NCBI GenBank assembly: GCA_030146875.1
Contig: JASLAX010000202.1
Coordinates: forward strand, 1-49,410
DNA from: Longimicrobiaceae bacterium
Lineage (GTDB): Bacteria; Gemmatimonadota; Gemmatimonadetes; Longimicrobiales; Longimicrobiaceae
DNA length: 49,410 bases
Reading direction: 5' to 3'
Position numbers and translations under genes: made by a program. Positions 31,887 through 40,353 of this stretch are shown in pieces. The notes beneath the pieces are model-generated. The model was not told the DNA's origin. It worked only from the letters and a program-made list of their open reading frames with translations, and made no database searches. How positions within the stretch are numbered: the first letter of the stretch is position 1; every line of letters starts with the position of its first letter.

Positions 31887-32438
31887 ATGCTGAAGAAGAT
31901 CGCCGCCGCGGGCGTCGTGCTGGTCGCCGCCGTCCTGGCCTTCGCCGCCACCCGCCCCGACGCCTTCCGCGTGGAGCGCACCGCCACCATCCAGGCGCCG
32001 CCGGAGGCCGTGTACGCCCTGATCCACGACTTCCGCCGCTGGAACGAGTGGTCGCCCTTCGAGAAGCTGGACCCGCGGATGGAGAGGACCTTCGGAGGCG
32101 CGGCGGCGGGACGGGGCGCGACCTACGCCTGGAGCGGGAACGGGCAGGCGGGCGCGGGGCGGATGGAGATCGTGGGCGCGTCGCCGGAGCGCGTGACGGT
32201 GCGGATGGACTTCCGGAAGCCGATGCGGATCACCAACACCGCCGAGTTCATCCTGGAGCCCGCCGCCGGGGGCACCCGCGTCACCTGGGCCATGCACGGG
32301 CCCTCGCCCTTCCTCTCGAAGGTGATCGGCGTGTTCGTGGACATGGACCGGATGCTCGGCAGGGAGTTCGAGGCTGGGCTGGCGAGCCTGGGCGCGGAGG
32401 CCGAGCGGCAGGCGGCGGGGCGCGTGGCGGCGAGGTGA
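31887..32438 (+). CDS. SRPBCC/polyketide-cyclase-like protein with N-terminal anchor (183 aa)
   Basis: Helix-grip (START/Bet v1-like) lipid- or ligand-binding fold. A hydrophobic N-terminus, IAAAGVVLVAAVLAFAA, is a signal anchor. The domain starts FRVERTATIQAPPEAVYALI followed by HDFRRWNEWSPFEKLDP, the classical family opening, and ends with TRVTWAMHGPSPFLSKVIG. GGGAGG lies before the ATG. It follows the VOC gene by 67 bases with no terminator of note between, so it probably belongs to the same ECF42-driven transcript. Ligand unknown. Confidence 0.88.
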   Translation: MLKKIAAAGVVLVAAVLAFAATRPDAFRVERTATIQAPPEAVYALIHDFRRWNEWSPFEKLDPRMERTFGGAAAGRGATYAWSGNGQAGAGRMEIVGASPERVTVRMDFRKPMRITNTAEFILEPAAGGTRVTWAMHGPSPFLSKVIGVFVDMDRMLGREFEAGLASLGAEAERQAAGRVAAR

Positions 32439-32587
32439 TCGCCTTCGCGGACGGGCGGTGGCCGGCGGGGGCGGGCGCCGCGTCCGCCCCCGCCTCCACG
32501 TCCGGAAGCGGCGGAACGAAACGGAGCCGGGGGACGACGGCGGGGCGGCGGGTTGCGCGGGCGCGCGCGATCGCTATCCTCCGTCAC

Positions 32588-33871
32588 GTGACGAACGACG
32601 AGACCCATCGCGCCATCGACGCCGTCTGGCGGATCGAGTCGGCCAGGATCATCGCCGCCCTGGCCCGGATGACCGGGGACGTGGGACTGGCCGAGGACCT
32701 GGCCCAGGACGCGCTGCTCGCCGCCCTGGAGCGCTGGCCGCGGACCGGCGTGCCCGACAACCCGGGCGCGTGGCTGATGACCGCCGCCCGGCGCCGCGCG
32801 GTGGACGAGATCCGCCGCCGGCCCATGCTGGACCGCAAGCACGCCGAGCTGGCCCACGAGATCGAGTCCGGGCGGGAGCGTGTGGTCGACGCGCTGGACG
32901 AGGCGCTGGACGACCCCGTGGGCGACGACCTGCTGCGCCTGGTCTTCACCGCCTGCCACCCGGTCCTCTCCACCGAGGCCCGCGTCGCGCTCACCCTCCG
33001 TCTCCTCGGCGGGCTGACCACGGAAGAGATCGCGCGGGCCTTCCTGGTCCCCGTCCCCACCGTGCAGCAGCGCATCGTCCGCGCGAAGAAGACGCTGGCG
33101 GACGCGAAGGCGCCCTTCGAGGTGCCCCGCGGGTCCGAACTGGAGGCGCGCCTCTCCTCCGTGCTGGAGGTCGTCTACCTGATCTTCAACGAGGGCTACT
33201 CCGCCACCGCCGGCGAGGACTGGGTGCGCCCCGCCCTCTGCGAAGAGGCGCTCCGCCTGGGACGCGTGCTGGCGGAACTGGCGCCCGCCGAGCCGGAGGT
33301 GCACGGGCTGGTGGCGCTGTTGGAGATCCAGGCCTCGCGCCTGCGCGCGCGCGTGGGCCCGTCCGGCGAGCCCGTCCTGCTGCTGGACCAGAACCGCGCG
33401 CGGTGGGACCACCTGCTCGTCCGCCGCGGCCTGGCGGCGCTGGAGCGGGCGGAGGCGCTGGGCGGCGCAGGGGGTCCGTACGCGCTGCAGGCCGCCATCG
33501 CCGCCTGCCACGCGCGGGCGCACACGGCGGGGGAGACCGACTGGCGGCGCATCGCGGCGCTCTACTTCGCGCTGGCGCGGCTGACGCCCTCGCCCGTCGT
33601 GGAGCTGAACCGCGCCGTGGCCGTCTCCTTCGCGTTCGGCCCCGCGGCCGCGCTCCCCATCGTGGACGCCCTCGCCTCCGAGCCTTCCCTCAAGTCGTAT
33701 CACCTGCTCCCCAGCGTCCGCGGCGACCTGCTGGTGAAGCTGGGAAGGATGGAGGAGGCTCGCGTGGAGCTGGAGCGCGCCGCAGGGCTCACGCAGAACG
33801 CCCGCGAGCGCCGTCTGCTGCTGGACCGCGCCGCCGCCTGCGCGGCGGCATCGGCCGAGGGCGCCGCCTAG
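32588..33871 (+). CDS. ECF42-group RNA polymerase sigma factor with C-terminal extension (427 aa)
   Basis: Sigma region 2 is LAEDLAQDALLAALERWP with GVPDNPGAWLMTAARRRAVD; region 4 is LTLRLLGGLTTEEIARAFLV with PVPTVQQRIVRAKKTL. A C-terminal extension of about 230 residues, beginning LIFNEGYSATAG, contains TPR-like helices and is the hallmark of the ECF42 group, which usually lacks an anti-sigma factor; the extension is thought to regulate activity. Genes for DGPF, VOC and SRPBCC proteins in front are its classical partners. GTG 32588 is the first start after a possible -10 (TATCCT at 32574), so the message may be nearly leaderless. The end overlaps the convergent kinase gene by four bases. Confidence 0.92.
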   Translation: MTNDETHRAIDAVWRIESARIIAALARMTGDVGLAEDLAQDALLAALERWPRTGVPDNPGAWLMTAARRRAVDEIRRRPMLDRKHAELAHEIESGRERVVDALDEALDDPVGDDLLRLVFTACHPVLSTEARVALTLRLLGGLTTEEIARAFLVPVPTVQQRIVRAKKTLADAKAPFEVPRGSELEARLSSVLEVVYLIFNEGYSATAGEDWVRPALCEEALRLGRVLAELAPAEPEVHGLVALLEIQASRLRARVGPSGEPVLLLDQNRARWDHLLVRRGLAALERAEALGGAGGPYALQAAIAACHARAHTAGETDWRRIAALYFALARLTPSPVVELNRAVAVSFAFGPAAALPIVDALASEPSLKSYHLLPSVRGDLLVKLGRMEEARVELERAAGLTQNARERRLLLDRAAACAAASAEGAA

Positions 33872-35025
33872 CGCCGCGTCGGGATCGACGCCGGCGCGGC
33901 CCCGTCCGCCGGGAGGCGGACGCGGAATCGCGTGCCGCCGGGGCCGCTCTCCACCTCGATCTCGCCGCCGTGCTCGCGCACGATCCGCCGGCAGACGGCC
34001 AGCCCCAGCCCCGTGCCCTCGTCCAGCGGCTTGGTGGTGAAGAACGGCTCGAACACGCTGGGCAGCACGTCTGGCGGGATGGGCGGGCCGTCGTTCAGGA
34101 AGTCGACGCAGACCACGCCCTGCGAGCCGTCGTGCGCCACCGAGACCCGGATCCGCCCCCCCTCCGTCATCGCCTGCTCGGCGTTCAGCAGCACGTTCAG
34201 GAAGACCTGCTGGAGCTGGTGCGCGTCGGCCGTCACCGTGGGAAGGGCGTCGGGCAGGTGGAGCGAGGGGTGGATGCCCGCCGTGCGCATCGCCTTCTCC
34301 CGCATGGCCAGGGTGTCGCGGACCACGGCGGCCACGTCAATCTCGCCCCGCTCCGCCGGGTGCCGCCGCGCGAAGCCCAGCAGGTCGCCCACGATCCGCC
34401 GGCAGCGCTCCACCGCGACCAGGATCTCTCGGAGCTGCTCGCCCTCCTCCCCGCTCCCGGAGTCGCGGAGGAGGAGCTGCGCGTGCCCGGCGATCACCGC
34501 CAGCGGGTTGTTCAGGTCGTGGGCCACGCCGCCGGCGACGAGGCCGAGGGCGAAGAGCTTCTCGCGGTCGCGCAGGTGCTCCTCCATCCGGCGCCGCTCC
34601 GCCACCAGCCGCCGCATGCGCAGGTGCGCGGCGATGCGGGCGCGGATCTCCGCGCCGCGGAAGGGCTTCACCACGTAGTCGCTGGCCCCCGCGTCGAACG
34701 CCGCGTATACGCTCTCGGGGTCGCCCTTCGCGGTCACCATCAGGATGGGAAGCTCCACCGCGTCCCAGCGCTGCCGCGCCAGGTGGCAGAGCTCCAGGCC
34801 CGAGATCTCCGGGAGCATCCAGTCCAGCAGCAGGGCGTCCGGCGGCCCCTCGGCCTCCAGCGCGGCCATGGCGGCGGGCCCGTCGCAGGCGATGCCGATG
34901 CGGTAGCCCTCCTGGCGCAGGATGGTGCGCAGGACGCGCGCGGAGGCCGCGTCGTCCTCGGCGATCAGCAGACGGGGGCCGGGGCCGTCGTCGTACAGGC
35001 TGGGGGCGGGGGTGTCCTGGCTCAC
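33868..35025 (-). CDS. Response regulator-histidine kinase fusion (385 aa)
   Basis: Soluble signalling protein with an N-terminal receiver domain (LLIAEDDAASAR, phospho-acceptor Asp68 in LLLDWMLPEISG, Lys120 in YVVKPF) followed by a histidine kinase: phospho-acceptor His169 in GGVAHDLNNPLAVIAGHAQL, N box NVLLNAEQAM, F box FEPFFTTKPLDEGTG and G2 GTGLGLAVCRRIV. No membrane segment, so input comes through the receiver. GTG 35025 overlaps the HD gene stop in GTGA, which indicates coupled expression with that hydrolase. The partner regulator is unknown. Confidence 0.92.
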   Translation of the reverse strand: MSQDTPAPSLYDDGPGPRLLIAEDDAASARVLRTILRQEGYRIGIACDGPAAMAALEAEGPPDALLLDWMLPEISGLELCHLARQRWDAVELPILMVTAKGDPESVYAAFDAGASDYVVKPFRGAEIRARIAAHLRMRRLVAERRRMEEHLRDREKLFALGLVAGGVAHDLNNPLAVIAGHAQLLLRDSGSGEEGEQLREILVAVERCRRIVGDLLGFARRHPAERGEIDVAAVVRDTLAMREKAMRTAGIHPSLHLPDALPTVTADAHQLQQVFLNVLLNAEQAMTEGGRIRVSVAHDGSQGVVCVDFLNDGPPIPPDVLPSVFEPFFTTKPLDEGTGLGLAVCRRIVREHGGEIEVESGPGGTRFRVRLPADGAAPASIPTRR

Positions 35026-36392
35026 AGCAGGGGGGCGGGATCGGCCAGGCGCGCCGCGAGCGCGCCGGCGTCCAGCGCCAGCAGGGGGAGGATGCGCGCC
35101 GGGTCCAGCGCGCGCCGCTCCACGGTGAAGACGCGGAACGCCCGCGCCGTGTAGTACAGCTCGTCCGCCACGCGGGGAAGGTCGATCAGCCCCGAGCGCC
35201 CCCGCTCGTCCAGCCGCTGCACCGTGCCGTCGCGGCGGAGCAGGAGCAGGTCCAGCCCCATCATCCGCGGCTTCTCGGGATAGTCCACCAGCACCCCGCC
35301 GCCCGGCAGCCCCAGCTCCGCCGCCAGCCGTGCCTCCAGGCCGCGCACCACGTCGCCCTGCCCCAGCCACTCCTCCGCCGGCAGGCCGCGCAGCGCCTCG
35401 CCGCGCATCTCCAGTGCGCGCTTGGGGAGCAGCCGGTCGCGCACGGCGGGCAGCCAGCGCTCGGCCACGCGCCGCGCCCCCTCGTCGGTCCGCCCCTCCG
35501 CGCGCACCTCCACCAGCGCCAGCAGCCGCTCGTCGCTCTGCCCGATCAGCTCGTCGGGGGCGATCACGCCGGCGTCCACCGCCTCCTCCACCAGCCGCTT
35601 GTAGAGCGCCGTCGCCGCGCGCACCGCGTGGTGCCAGTAGACGTTCCGGAACATCTGGTACTTCGCGAAGAGCAGCGACTCCAGCGCGGAGAGCGCCTTC
35701 TCGTGGATCCCCACCTCCATCTGCCCCGTCTCGGGGTCGCGGAGCAGGGTGAGCGCGTTGAGCAGGCGGTCCACGTCCACCTCGCCGTACGGCACCCCGC
35801 AGAAGCGCGCGTCGCGACGCAGGTACTCGATCTTGTCCAGGTCCAGCGAGCCCGAGACCAGCCCCTGGAGCGGGGAGTCGGAGCGCGCGCGGATCATGGC
35901 GTCGATCCGCTCCGGCGCGTCGGGCGCGATCTCGCCGAGCGCCGCGCGGATCCCCGGCGCGGCCAGGAAGCGCGCGGTGAGCTCCTCGTGGTGCCCGGGC
36001 ACGCGCTCGCCGTCCAGCTCCTCCAGCGCGTGCGAGAAGGGGTAGTGGCCGATGTCGTGGAGCAGCGCCGCGTAGGGGACCAGGCGGCAGTCGGTGGGGT
36101 CCACCCCGGCCAGCTCCCCGCGCTCGGAGAGGAGGCCCAGCGCCGTCCGCGCCAGGTGGTAGACGCCCAGCGCGTGGTCGAAGCGGGTGTGCGTGGCGCC
36201 GGGATAGACCAGGTACGCCAGGCCGAGCTGGCGGATGTGGCGAAGGCGCTGGAACTCCGGCGTGTCCACGATCCGCAGCGCCGTGGGATCGATGCGGACG
36301 GTGTTCCAGAGCGGGTCGCGGACGACCTCGAACTCGTGCGGAAGATGGGCCGGCGGGGAGGGGTTCACGGGGGCGGGAGCATACCCGTCCAC
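35022..36392 (-). CDS. HD-domain phosphohydrolase, SAMHD1/dGTPase-like (456 aa)
   Basis: Metal-dependent phosphohydrolase. Seen: FEVVRDPLWNTVRIDPTALR at the N-terminus, the HD metal site THTRFDHALGVYHLA, ALLHDIGHYPFSHALE and GHHEELTARF, then GSLDLDKIEYLRRDA, YGEVDVDRLL and KYQMFRNVYWHH, the pattern of the YwfO/SAMHD1-like subgroup that hydrolyses (deoxy)nucleotides. The C-terminal 150 residues are alpha/beta and less conserved. It is the first gene of a two-gene unit with the receiver-kinase fusion. Natural substrate unknown. Confidence 0.9.
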   Translation of the reverse strand: MDGYAPAPVNPSPPAHLPHEFEVVRDPLWNTVRIDPTALRIVDTPEFQRLRHIRQLGLAYLVYPGATHTRFDHALGVYHLARTALGLLSERGELAGVDPTDCRLVPYAALLHDIGHYPFSHALEELDGERVPGHHEELTARFLAAPGIRAALGEIAPDAPERIDAMIRARSDSPLQGLVSGSLDLDKIEYLRRDARFCGVPYGEVDVDRLLNALTLLRDPETGQMEVGIHEKALSALESLLFAKYQMFRNVYWHHAVRAATALYKRLVEEAVDAGVIAPDELIGQSDERLLALVEVRAEGRTDEGARRVAERWLPAVRDRLLPKRALEMRGEALRGLPAEEWLGQGDVVRGLEARLAAELGLPGGGVLVDYPEKPRMMGLDLLLLRRDGTVQRLDERGRSGLIDLPRVADELYYTARAFRVFTVERRALDPARILPLLALDAGALAARLADPAPLL

Positions 36393-36719
36393 CCCCCCGA
36401 AGTCAAGCGGGCAGCGTGGCTTTCCGTGGGTCGGTCGAGCCGGGGCGACGTCCCACGCGGAGGCGCGAGAACGCGTAGGGGTGAGGCGGCGGGCGCCCGC
36501 TCGTCCCGAGAAGGACTCCGGAAGGGCCGGCGACGGGAAGGGACGCGGATTTCACGGAGTACGCGGAGTTCGCGGAGGGATCCGGCGTGGTCCTCGGCGA
36601 ACTCGGCGAACCCTCCGTTCAACTCCGCGTCCCTTGCCCGAGGAACGTCGCTCGACGCGCGAGAAATCCCTCGGCGGAAACACTACCCAGTAGGATGGCA
36701 CCAATGCGGAGGCAACGAA
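36393..36719. other. Gene-free spacer with CGCGGAG-type repeats
   Basis: No gene is supported. GACGCGGA..., ACGGAGTACGCGGAGTTCGC and similar units around 36470-36590 belong to the family-C repeats. The remainder is unstructured by eye, apart from a slightly AT-richer stretch near 36660-36720 just after the PIN gene end. Confidence 0.55.
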
Positions 36720-37121
36720 TCAGGAGCCCTGCTTCGGGTAGTACTGAACGCCCGGAACCGCCTCGAAGTGCGCGTCCTGGGTCCACAGCACGGCCCCGTG
36801 GGCCAGTGCCGTGGCCAGGATGACGCTGTCCGCGAGGGGAAGCCTGTGCTCCAGCCCCAGCTTCGCGGCGCGTGTGGACAGCGCGACGTCCAGATCCACG
36901 ACCTCCCCCTGCTGCATGAGCGCGACCGCCTGCAGTGCGTCGTTCTCGCCCCGTTCCCGCAGCACCCACCGGAACACCTCCAGGATACTGAGCGTCGGCA
37001 CCACCAGGTGCTCGGGATCCTCGATGGCCGCCGCGAATACCTCCGCGTTGGGAGTGTCCGCCAGGTATTCCACCCAACCAGAGGAGTCCACGACGTTCCG
37101 AGGGCGCGATCGCGTGGTCAC
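36720..37121 (-). CDS. vapC: PIN-domain ribonuclease toxin, VapC type (133 aa)
   Basis: Probable RNA-cleaving toxin of a type II toxin-antitoxin pair. The four acidic residues of the PIN active site are seen: Asp12 in NVVDSSGWVEYL, Glu48 in VPTLSILEVFRW, Asp98 in LPLADSVILATAL and Asp116 in LWTQDAHFEAVPGV. Length is typical. GTG 37121 overlaps the antitoxin stop in GTGA, which ensures that the antitoxin is made first. The cleavage target (often a tRNA) is unknown. Confidence 0.9.
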   Translation of the reverse strand: MTTRSRPRNVVDSSGWVEYLADTPNAEVFAAAIEDPEHLVVPTLSILEVFRWVLRERGENDALQAVALMQQGEVVDLDVALSTRAAKLGLEHRLPLADSVILATALAHGAVLWTQDAHFEAVPGVQYYPKQGS

Positions 37122-37324
37122 AGCCTGTCCCCGTCCCGGGTGAAGTCGGTGGACATGCCCCTGAGCGAGCCACGAAGCTCCCGCGCGGGCCGTAGCGGAA
37201 TGAACTCTATGCGATCCTCGTACGGGATCACCTGAACCTGCTGCCCCGGCCGTAGGTTCAGCCGCTCGCGGATCGAGCGCGGGATCACGACCTGGAACTT
37301 CGGTGAGATGGTGACCTTCTCCAC
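37118..37324 (-). CDS. vapB: AbrB/SpoVT-type antitoxin, VapB (68 aa)
   Basis: Swapped-hairpin AbrB DNA-binding domain: KVTISPKFQVVIPRSIRERL with NLRPGQQVQVIPYEDRIEFI, then a C-terminal tail rich in arginine that would wrap the toxin. The best start is GTG 37324, with GGAGG five bases upstream, giving the canonical N-terminus; the ATG at 37336 lies inside the operator palindrome and has no binding site. The gene directly precedes vapC with a 4-base overlap. The complex should repress its own promoter through the palindrome upstream. Confidence 0.9.
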   Translation of the reverse strand: MEKVTISPKFQVVIPRSIRERLNLRPGQQVQVIPYEDRIEFIPLRPARELRGSLRGMSTDFTRDGDRL

Positions 37325-37333
37325 GCGCGCCTC

Positions 37334-37382
37334 CATCGATTAGGTTACGTACAACGATAACGAGATCGATGCACCCCTTCAA
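37334..37382 (-). promoter_or_regulatory. vapBC promoter within a nested palindrome
   Basis: Minus strand promoter: TTGAAG (37377-37382), 17-base spacer, TATCGT (37354-37359). Over and after the -10 lies a nested inverted repeat: outer arms CATCGAT (37334-37340) and ATCGATG (37365-37371), inner arms GTTACGT (37344-37350) and ACGATAAC (37354-37361) around ACA. This is a fitting site for the VapB-VapC complex. Confidence 0.75.
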
Positions 37383-37500
37383 GCACCGCCGCGCTTCTGG
37401 AGTCACTCAGGTTCCAACGCGGGGCCGCAAGCCCCCCGCGCAACGCTCCCCTGGATGGATGCCACCGACGCGAAGGCGCGAAGGCGCGGGCAGGCCGCGC

Positions 37501-37540
37501 CCCCGCGTCCTCCGCGCCTCCTCGTGAGAGCTGCCGTTCG
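37501..37540. repeat. CCTCCGCG-type repeat, family C copy
   Basis: CCCCGCGTCCTCCGCGCCTC followed by CTCGTGAGAGCTGCCGTTCG; matches the copy at 2674-2712 in order and spacing. It fills most of the space between vapBC and the lipoprotein gene together with GCGAAGGCGCGAAGG direct repeats at 37470-37490. Confidence 0.5.
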
Positions 37541-37552
37541 CCGTCTAGCGGA

Positions 37553-38332
37553 TCACGACCGGGGCCCCGTCGGCGCCTCCATGAAGCGGTCCGGGTCGAA
37601 GAAGGCCGGCCCGACGGGCACGTCGATCTTCACGTCGGAGTAGTCCTCGGTCATCATGATCTTGCCGTCCAGCAGGATCTCCACCCGCGGCGCGATCCAG
37701 CCCCCGCCCAGACGCTCGTAGTCGTCGAAGCGGATGTCCATCGTCTTGCTGGCGTCCTGCGGGAACGGCTCCAGCAGGCGCACGAAGACCAGCCGCTCGG
37801 CATCCACCAAGAACTGCTTGGACTTCAGGTCGCCGGCCGCGGCGCCCACCACGTAGGTCCGGCGCCCCTGCCACTCCGTGACGTGGAGCTTCGACAGGTC
37901 GATGCCCTCCTCGCGCAGGATCTCGGCGCTGCGTTCCGGGGGCTGCCCGTACACGTCGAAGCCCAGGATGGCGAGCGGGTTGCGCTGCTTGACGCGGGCG
38001 ACCGGGCGGCCGTTGCGGATGTGGAACACCGAGTCGCCGCGGAAGATGGCGCCGTTGCCCGCCGCGCGCGGGCCCATCTCGATGCGCAGGCCGCCGGGGA
38101 TGGTGGCCCACTCGCGCCACTCCTCCGTGACCGTGGAGTCGTTCGGAAGCGTCCGCACCGTCTTCTGCGTGAAGTAGAGGGTGCGGTACCAGCGGCCGTC
38201 GTAGCGCTGGTGCATGGCGCGGAGGACCGCGGCGCCGTCGGTGGGCTCGGGCATGGCGGCGCGCGGTGCGGAGGCGCACGCGGCGGCGCCCAGGAGGAGC
38301 ACCGCGGCGGCGAGACGGATGGGTGCGTGCAT
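37553..38332 (-). CDS. Lipoprotein, possibly LolA/outer-membrane lipoprotein-sorting-like fold (259 aa)
   Basis: Signal peptide with lipobox: IRLAAAVLLLGAAAC, lipidated Cys near residue 18. The mature part has alternating beta strands, WYRTLYFTQKTVR, EWREWATIPGGLRIEMGP, FRGDSVFHIRNGRPVARV, KSKQFLVDAERLVFVRLLEP and KTMDIRFDDYERLGGGWIAP followed by VEILLDGKIMMTEDYSDVKI. Such an order of strands with a last REILLDGK segment resembles LolA/LppX-like proteins of outer-membrane lipid handling, but the match is by impression only. ATG 38332 has a weak binding site; the ORF is open to 38431. Monocistronic, between vapBC and pckA. Confidence 0.75.
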   Translation of the reverse strand: MHAPIRLAAAVLLLGAAACASAPRAAMPEPTDGAAVLRAMHQRYDGRWYRTLYFTQKTVRTLPNDSTVTEEWREWATIPGGLRIEMGPRAAGNGAIFRGDSVFHIRNGRPVARVKQRNPLAILGFDVYGQPPERSAEILREEGIDLSKLHVTEWQGRRTYVVGAAAGDLKSKQFLVDAERLVFVRLLEPFPQDASKTMDIRFDDYERLGGGWIAPRVEILLDGKIMMTEDYSDVKIDVPVGPAFFDPDRFMEAPTGPRS

Positions 38333-38432
38333 GGCTCGGCTCGTGGGTCGGGAGGCGGCGGTCTGCGCCGGTGCGGGACCGCGGCAAGGTAGCGGGCCGC
38401 CCGCGTACGGGCAATTCCCGCCGGAACGCAAG

Positions 38433-38463
38433 GACCCCCGCCGGATCGAGCCCGGCGGGGGTC
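38433..38463 (-). terminator. Terminator of the pckA gene
   Basis: GACCCCCGCCGG (38433-38444) pairs perfectly with CCGGCGGGGGTC (38452-38463). On the minus strand it lies 27 bases after the pckA stop and is followed by CTTGCGTTCC. Confidence 0.7.
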
Positions 38464-38489
38464 TTCCTGCCTGCGGGGAGGACGGCGGG

Positions 38490-40118
38490 CTACACCGTCC
38501 TGGGCCCGGCCTCGCGCACCGTGGGCGGAACGCGGTCGGCGAACTGCTCGAAGTTCTTGCAGAAGGCCGCCGCCAGCTCGCGCGCCTTCTCGTCGTAGGC
38601 GGCCGGATCGGGCCACGTGCCGCGGGGCAGCAGCACGTCGGACGGAACGCCCGGCACGCTCGTGGGCACCGCCAGCCCGAAGAACTGCGCCTCGGTCGTC
38701 TCCACGTCGTCCAGGTCGCCGGCCAGCGCGGCGCGGACCATGGCGCGGGTGTGGGAGAGCTTCATCCGGTGCCCGGTCCCGTACGGCCCGCCGGTCCACC
38801 CGGTGTTCACCAGCCAGACGCGCGAGCCGTGCTCCTCGATCTTCTTGCCCAGCAGGTCCGCGTAGACGCCCGGGTGCACCGAGAGGAACGCCGCGCCGAA
38901 GCACGCCGAGAAGGTGGGCTGCGGCTCCTTCACCCCGCGCTCGGTGCCCGCCACCTTGGCCGTGTACCCGGAGAGGAAGTAGAACATCGCCTGCTCGGGC
39001 GTGAGCCTGGAGATCGGGGGCAGCACCCCGTACGCGTCGGCCGTCAGGAACACGATGTTGCGCGGGTGCCCGCCGCGCGCGTCGGGCACGAAGTTGTCGA
39101 TGTAGTGCAGCGGGTACGAGATGCGGGTGTTCTCGGTGATGGAGATGTCGTCGAAGTCCACCCGCCGCTTCTCGTCCAGCACCAGGTTCTCCAGCACCGT
39201 CCCGAACATCTTGGTCGTTGCGTAGATCTCGGGCTCGCCCTCGGCGGAGAGCTTGACCGCCTTGGCGTAGCAGCCCCCCTCGAAGTTGAAGATCCCCTCG
39301 TCGCTCCACCCGTGCTCGTCGTCGCCGATCAGGCCGCGGTCGGGGTCGGCGGAGAGCGTCGTCTTGCCGGTGCCCGACAGGCCGAAGAAGAGGGCCGTGT
39401 CGCCCTCCTTCCCCACGTTGGCCGAGCAGTGCATGGAGAGCACGCCCTGCATGGGGAGCACGTAGTTCATCACCCCGAACACGGACTTCTTGATCTCGCC
39501 GGCGTAGCGGGTGCCGCCGATCAGCACCTCCTTCGCCCCGAAGTTGATCAGGATGAAGGTGGAGGTGCGGGTGCCGTGGCGGGCCGGGTCGGCCTCGTAC
39601 TCGGGGGCGTGCAGAATGGTGAAGCCCGGGACCATGTCCTGGACCCCCTCCTCCTCCGGACGCCGGAACATGTTGAACGCGAACAGGTTGTGCCAGGCGT
39701 TCGGGGTGATGACCCGCACGTTCAGGGCGTAGCGCGGGTCGGCCCCCGCCACCATGTCGCGCACGAACAGGTCCTGCCCCTCCAGGTGCGCCAGCACGTC
39801 CTGCCGCAGGGTGTCGTAGTGCTCGGGAGAGATGGGGACGTTGACCTTCCCCCACCACACGTGCTCCTGGGACGAGGGCTCCTTCACGACGAAGCGGTCG
39901 TTCGGGGAGCGCCCCGTGTGCGGCGCCGTGACGGCGTTGAAGGGCCCCCCCTCCACCAGGCTCCCCTCGCCGCGGCGGATCGCGTGCTCCACCAGCTCCA
40001 CGGGGGAGAGGTTCCAGAACACGGTTCCCGGGTTGCGGATCCCGTGGTGGTCCAGCCCGTGCCGGCTCGCGCGTCCATGGGACGGCGCGGAGGTCTCCGG
40101 GTTCAGCGTGGTAGCCAT
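38490..40118 (-). CDS. pckA: Phosphoenolpyruvate carboxykinase (ATP) (542 aa)
   Basis: First step of gluconeogenesis: oxaloacetate plus ATP to PEP, CO2 and ADP. Clear family motifs: HTGRSPNDRFVVKEP, RVITPNAWHNLFAFNMF, the kinase-1 loop GLSGTGKTTLSADPDRGLIG with DDEHGW, FNFEGGCYAKAV, RISYPLHYIDN, the substrate segment LTADAYGVLPPIS and the TGWTGGPYGTGHRMKLSHTR region. Full length. ATG 40118 has a weak binding site (GAACGAGAACG). Monocistronic, ended by a perfect hairpin. Cytoplasmic. Confidence 0.97.
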   Translation of the reverse strand: MATTLNPETSAPSHGRASRHGLDHHGIRNPGTVFWNLSPVELVEHAIRRGEGSLVEGGPFNAVTAPHTGRSPNDRFVVKEPSSQEHVWWGKVNVPISPEHYDTLRQDVLAHLEGQDLFVRDMVAGADPRYALNVRVITPNAWHNLFAFNMFRRPEEEGVQDMVPGFTILHAPEYEADPARHGTRTSTFILINFGAKEVLIGGTRYAGEIKKSVFGVMNYVLPMQGVLSMHCSANVGKEGDTALFFGLSGTGKTTLSADPDRGLIGDDEHGWSDEGIFNFEGGCYAKAVKLSAEGEPEIYATTKMFGTVLENLVLDEKRRVDFDDISITENTRISYPLHYIDNFVPDARGGHPRNIVFLTADAYGVLPPISRLTPEQAMFYFLSGYTAKVAGTERGVKEPQPTFSACFGAAFLSVHPGVYADLLGKKIEEHGSRVWLVNTGWTGGPYGTGHRMKLSHTRAMVRAALAGDLDDVETTEAQFFGLAVPTSVPGVPSDVLLPRGTWPDPAAYDEKARELAAAFCKNFEQFADRVPPTVREAGPRTV

Positions 40119-40353
40119 GCGTGACGTTCTCGTTCGCTCACTTCGTCAGGTGCCCCGCACCCGCGCGTGCGCGGGAGGGGCTAGAGTTGGGATACTGATA
40201 GCAGGTGGCACCCGCCCCGGCAAGGTGAGCGCCGCTCAACGCGGCGCGTCGAGCGGCGTGTGCAACGTGGGGCGCCCCCTCGCGGCTCGCCGGGCGGGGG
40301 GCCGCGGGCGGGCGCGGCTCGGGCGCCTTGGCGCCGCCGCCGTGGCTCCCGCG
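40119..40353. other. pckA upstream region
   Basis: No gene seen. It must contain the pckA promoter on the minus strand; TATCAGTATCC near 40190 and CTCTAGCC near 40180 are AT-richer candidates but no clear -35/-10 pair stands out. CGCACCCGCGCGTGCGCGGG at 40157-40176 can fold into a hairpin in the leader. Confidence 0.45.

Noticed and set aside
32048..32587. Upstream extension of the ECF42 frame
   Set aside because: It overlaps the SRPBCC gene in another frame and adds only low-complexity Gly/Arg sequence; the family start fits GTG 32588.
36365..36622. Minus-strand 85-codon frame in the HD-vapBC spacer
   Set aside because: Made of translated CGCGGAG-type repeats.
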